A stretch of DNA of 6,996 bases, from contig JAFZSS010000133.1 of assembly GCA_017619255.1 (NCBI GenBank), forward strand, positions 1 to 6,996, written 5' to 3'. Of this stretch, positions 4,783-6,996 are shown piece after piece. How positions within the stretch are numbered: the stretch's first letter is position 1; every line of letters starts with the position of its first letter. The notes beneath the pieces are model-generated. The model made no database searches, was not told the origin of the DNA, and was given only the letters and a program-made list of their open reading frames with translations. The position numbers and the translations under genes are program-made. This stretch comes from Muribaculaceae bacterium. GTDB lineage: Bacteria; Bacteroidota; Bacteroidia; Bacteroidales; Muribaculaceae.

Positions 4783-6756
4783 TCACTCGTTGCGGAAGCG
4801 GTATTGCACAAAGGCTTCGATGGCCTCATAGGTGGCTAATCCCAACCGTTGATATACCTCGGCAAGGTCGCGGTTGCGCTCGATGGAGCGTTGCCAAGAG
4901 AGTTTGCCGTCAGTGCCCGTGCGGAAGGGAGCGTCGTGAATCTGTGATTGGAACTTGAGGATGGCATCGCGCTTGTCGCTGAACTCCTCGGGGCTCATGG
5001 GCACCGCCATTTCCACATGGTCAACATCCCATTGTCCCCACTGTCCGCGGTACATCCACACGCGGCAGTCACGCATGAACTCCTCGTCCTTCAGGTTATC
5101 GAGGGCGTGCATCACCGCACCGCTGGCGCGCATGTGCACACCGTTGGGGTCCACCAGGTCGTTGTCGATAAAGATCTGGTGCGGCTTGACCTGCAAAATG
5201 AGGTTCTGCACGACGGCGACATCCTCGTCGGTGAGTTTGCCTTGCCCGTGTGGGTCATTGGTGTAGAACGGCATCCTCAGGTCATACAGGTTCTCTCTGG
5301 GGACACCCATCTGGCGGCAAGCCATATAGGCCTCACTCAAGATGATGGAACCCTTGAAATATCGAATGGCGTTATCCTCCTCGCTGGCATTGCTGCGGTC
5401 GTTGAGTTTTTCCCTCATCTGCTGGATAAAGTGAACATTTCTCTCGGGCTCGTACTGGCGCATCACGCGTTCGGCCAGGATGAGGTTGCGCATCAGGTCT
5501 TCGTCGCTCACGGCAACGTCGCCGTCGGTCTGGAACGCAATCCTCACATCATGACCTTGTTGCACCAGTCGGCGCACGGTGCCACCCATCGACACCACCA
5601 CATCGTCGGGGTGCGGGCTGAAGACCAGCACGCGCTTGGGGTAGGGCTTCTCGCGCTCGGGACGATAGGTGTCATCGGCATTGGGCTTGCCGCCAGGCCA
5701 TCCCGTAATAGTATGCTGCAGGTCGTTGAATATCTTGATATTGACATTGTAGGCCGAGTCATACAGAGCGACCAGCTCACTCAAGCCGTAATCGTTGTAA
5801 TCCTTGTTGGTGAGTTTGAGTACGGGCTTCCCCGTCTGCTCACAAAGCCACACGATGGCCCTGCGTATCAGGTGGTCATTCCATTCACAGGAGGTGACCT
5901 TCCAAGGATAGCTGATGCGCGTCAGGTGGGACGCAGCATCGAGATCGGCGATGATTTGAGCGTCGTTGTGGACTTGAAGGAAAGAGGCGGGCACCAGGTC
6001 GGTCATCTTGCCCTCGATGGTGTTGAACAGGGCGTTGGCGCTGTCTTCGTCCCAAGCCACGCAGATGACCTTGTCGGCCTTCAGAATATTGCCGATGCCC
6101 AGCGTGACGGCTGTTTTTGGGGCGGTGTCGCTCTGGAACACCTCGGCAACGCGCGTGCGTGACTCACTGCCCAGGAGCATCAACCGGCATGCGCTGTCGC
6201 GTGCCGAGCCCGGCTCATTATAGGCGATGCTGCCGTCATTGTTCAGGTCACACAACACCAGGTCCAACCCTCCGGCCTCAAGAATTTCACGCTCATAGGC
6301 TTTGCAAAGCTCATGAGCGTTGTCGATAGCCTCCAGGTTGTTGATGGTGTGAATCTTGTCGGGCTCGATATCGACTTTGGCATATAGTTGTTCCTGAATC
6401 AGACGGTGCAGACTCATGTCGTTGTCGCCGCACAATTCACTCAAGTTGAAGGCCACCACATCGGCAAAACTCACCTTGTCGGCAAAATATAGTTTTACCA
6501 ACTCGTCATAGACTTTGAACACATATCTGCCAGCTCCGAAACCGATGACACAGCGACCCTTGCTTTCAATGCATTTATTGATGATGTTGGCCACCTCGAG
6601 TGCGGCAATGCGCGCGCCTTGCTCGGCACTCTCCTCAACCCTGGTCGTCACTTTCTCGTATCGTGTCAACGAGGCGAGTTCGATTTCGTTTTCAGGGCGG
6701 TAATACCGGTTAGACACCTGATAGAACTTGATGTTCGTCTTTAAATCTGTCTTCAT
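4783..6756 (-). CDS. NagB-like / PIG-L deacetylase fusion protein (annotated as glucosamine-6-phosphate deaminase in relatives)
   Basis: The 657-residue product joins two sugar-enzyme domains. Residues about 35-285 are NagB-like (glucosamine/galactosamine-6-phosphate isomerase fold), with VAFNLSELCG at 101-110 and NNDGSIAYNEPGS at 172-184. Compared with E. coli NagB, D141 (here D174) and E148 (E181) are kept, but catalytic D72 is Ser106 and H143 is Ser176, and the usual phosphate loop is altered (FGAGRYVF, 73-80). Residues about 374-560 are a PIG-L/LmbE-like zinc de-N-acetylase: SPHPDDVVVSMGG (380-392) supplies H382, D384 and D385, and VDPNGVHMR (535-543) supplies H541. A conserved-looking linker (TGWPGGKPNADDTYRPE) lies at 351-367. 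Relatives of similar length in Bacteroides are named nagB. The start at 6756 (MKTDLKTN) is chosen because it matches remembered relatives and sits just after the promoter; an upstream in-frame ATG at 6855 lies beyond the promoter. A role in amino-sugar handling is likely, but deaminase activity is doubtful. Confidence 0.88.
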   Translation of the reverse strand: MKTDLKTNIKFYQVSNRYYRPENEIELASLTRYEKVTTRVEESAEQGARIAALEVANIINKCIESKGRCVIGFGAGRYVFKVYDELVKLYFADKVSFADVVAFNLSELCGDNDMSLHRLIQEQLYAKVDIEPDKIHTINNLEAIDNAHELCKAYEREILEAGGLDLVLCDLNNDGSIAYNEPGSARDSACRLMLLGSESRTRVAEVFQSDTAPKTAVTLGIGNILKADKVICVAWDEDSANALFNTIEGKMTDLVPASFLQVHNDAQIIADLDAASHLTRISYPWKVTSCEWNDHLIRRAIVWLCEQTGKPVLKLTNKDYNDYGLSELVALYDSAYNVNIKIFNDLQHTITGWPGGKPNADDTYRPEREKPYPKRVLVFSPHPDDVVVSMGGTVRRLVQQGHDVRIAFQTDGDVAVSDEDLMRNLILAERVMRQYEPERNVHFIQQMREKLNDRSNASEEDNAIRYFKGSIILSEAYMACRQMGVPRENLYDLRMPFYTNDPHGQGKLTDEDVAVVQNLILQVKPHQIFIDNDLVDPNGVHMRASGAVMHALDNLKDEEFMRDCRVWMYRGQWGQWDVDHVEMAVPMSPEEFSDKRDAILKFQSQIHDAPFRTGTDGKLSWQRSIERNRDLAEVYQRLGLATYEAIEAFVQYRFRNE

Positions 6757-6785
6757 CTTTTTTACCTTAGTTGATTTCAACCAAG

Positions 6786-6815
6786 CAAAATTAGTCAAAA
6801 AATCATTGCCTACAA
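6786..6815 (-). promoter_or_regulatory. Promoter of the NagB/PIG-L fusion gene
   Basis: On the minus strand, TTG (complement of 6813-6815) is followed after 19 nt by TAATTTTG (complement of 6786-6793). Both elements and the spacing fit the Bacteroidota promoter consensus. The -7 element lies 29 nt upstream of the chosen start codon, which supports 6756 over the longer reading frame. Confidence 0.75.
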
Positions 6816-6893
6816 GACATTTTCCGGGTTTTTTCTGAATGTCCCCTATGAGCAAATCCGCAAGATAGTAAAAGAGAAGGGGGAACGGTAATA

Positions 6894-6924
6894 TTGTGGG
6901 AGTGATGGATTTTGTTTACCTTTG
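6894..6924 (+). promoter_or_regulatory. Promoter of the right-edge gene
   Basis: TTG at 6894-6896 and TACCTTTG at 6917-6924 are separated by 20 nt, a full match to the Bacteroidota pattern. The predicted transcription start falls a few bases after 6924, about 15 nt ahead of the ATG at 6945. It is divergent from the promoter of the fusion gene, with the two elements about 80 nt apart. Confidence 0.72.
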
Positions 6925-6944
6925 CGGTGATAAATGTGTAAGAA

Positions 6945-6996
6945 ATGGCAAGGAATCTGAAATATGATGCTCAGGGCGATGCGACCCAAAGGCTCA
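6945..6996 (+). CDS. Start of an unidentified gene (cut by window edge)
   Basis: Only 17 complete codons are present, reading MARNLKYDAQGDATQRL. I do not recognise the family from this. The start is supported by the promoter at 6894-6924 and an open frame to the edge. An alternative ATG at 6964 opens another frame (MMLRAMRPKGS) and cannot be ruled out. A 9-codon frame (6934-6960, including its stop) overlaps the start and is probably chance. Confidence 0.5.
   Translation, partial: MARNLKYDAQGDATQRL

Noticed and set aside
4948..6162. 404-residue open frame on the plus strand, antisense to the NagB/PIG-L fusion
   Set aside because: It lies wholly within a well-supported minus-strand gene with recognisable domains, has a His/Val/Gly-rich composition typical of a mirror frame, and has no promoter of its own.
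6757..6855. Upstream ATG extending the fusion protein by 33 residues
   Set aside because: The strong promoter at 6786-6815 lies inside this extension, and remembered relatives begin at the MKT-type start.

Overview
The window looks like chromosomal DNA from a member of the Bacteroidales, possibly a Prevotella- or Muribaculaceae-like gut bacterium; the genus is a guess. Three things support this. Intergenic regions repeatedly carry the Bacteroidota -7 promoter element TAnnTTTG, in some cases with a TTG about 19-20 nt upstream. Clear Shine-Dalgarno sequences are absent before the starts. The gene content is typical: a DUF4834-like protein next to a short phosphatidylserine decarboxylase and a phosphatidylserine synthase, a long NagB/PIG-L fusion protein, and tandem tRNA-Asn genes.

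Layout. On the minus strand at the left edge is the start of an exported S41-type C-terminal processing peptidase (1-170). Divergent from it is a compact stable-RNA unit: a promoter near 285-315, two identical tRNA-Asn(GTT) genes (358-431 and 466-539), and a strong hairpin terminator (540-579). Next, on the minus strand, is a three-gene phospholipid operon transcribed right to left: psd (2379-1699), pssA (1670-969), and a small membrane-anchored DUF4834-like protein (968-636). Psd and PssA together turn CDP-diacylglycerol and serine into phosphatidylethanolamine.

Divergent from psd, on the plus strand, is a two-gene cluster: a stand-alone von Willebrand factor A protein with an intact MIDAS metal site (2619-3293), and a 430-residue protein of unknown function (3418-4710) that ends in a domain I associate with uncharacterised Bacteroidota proteins. 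A perfect 16-bp hairpin (4728-4765) separates this cluster from the convergent 657-residue NagB/PIG-L fusion gene (6756-4783). In that fusion protein the glucosamine-6-phosphate deaminase half has lost key catalytic residues, while the zinc deacetylase half keeps its metal ligands. At the right edge, a new plus-strand gene begins at 6945 behind a good promoter and runs out of the window.

Most of the window is housekeeping sequence. The least understood parts are the vWA/unknown-protein pair and the fusion protein with its altered NagB domain. I see no CRISPR array, insertion sequence, phage signature or clear defence system. No gene-free stretch exceeds 300 bases; the longest is 2380-2618.
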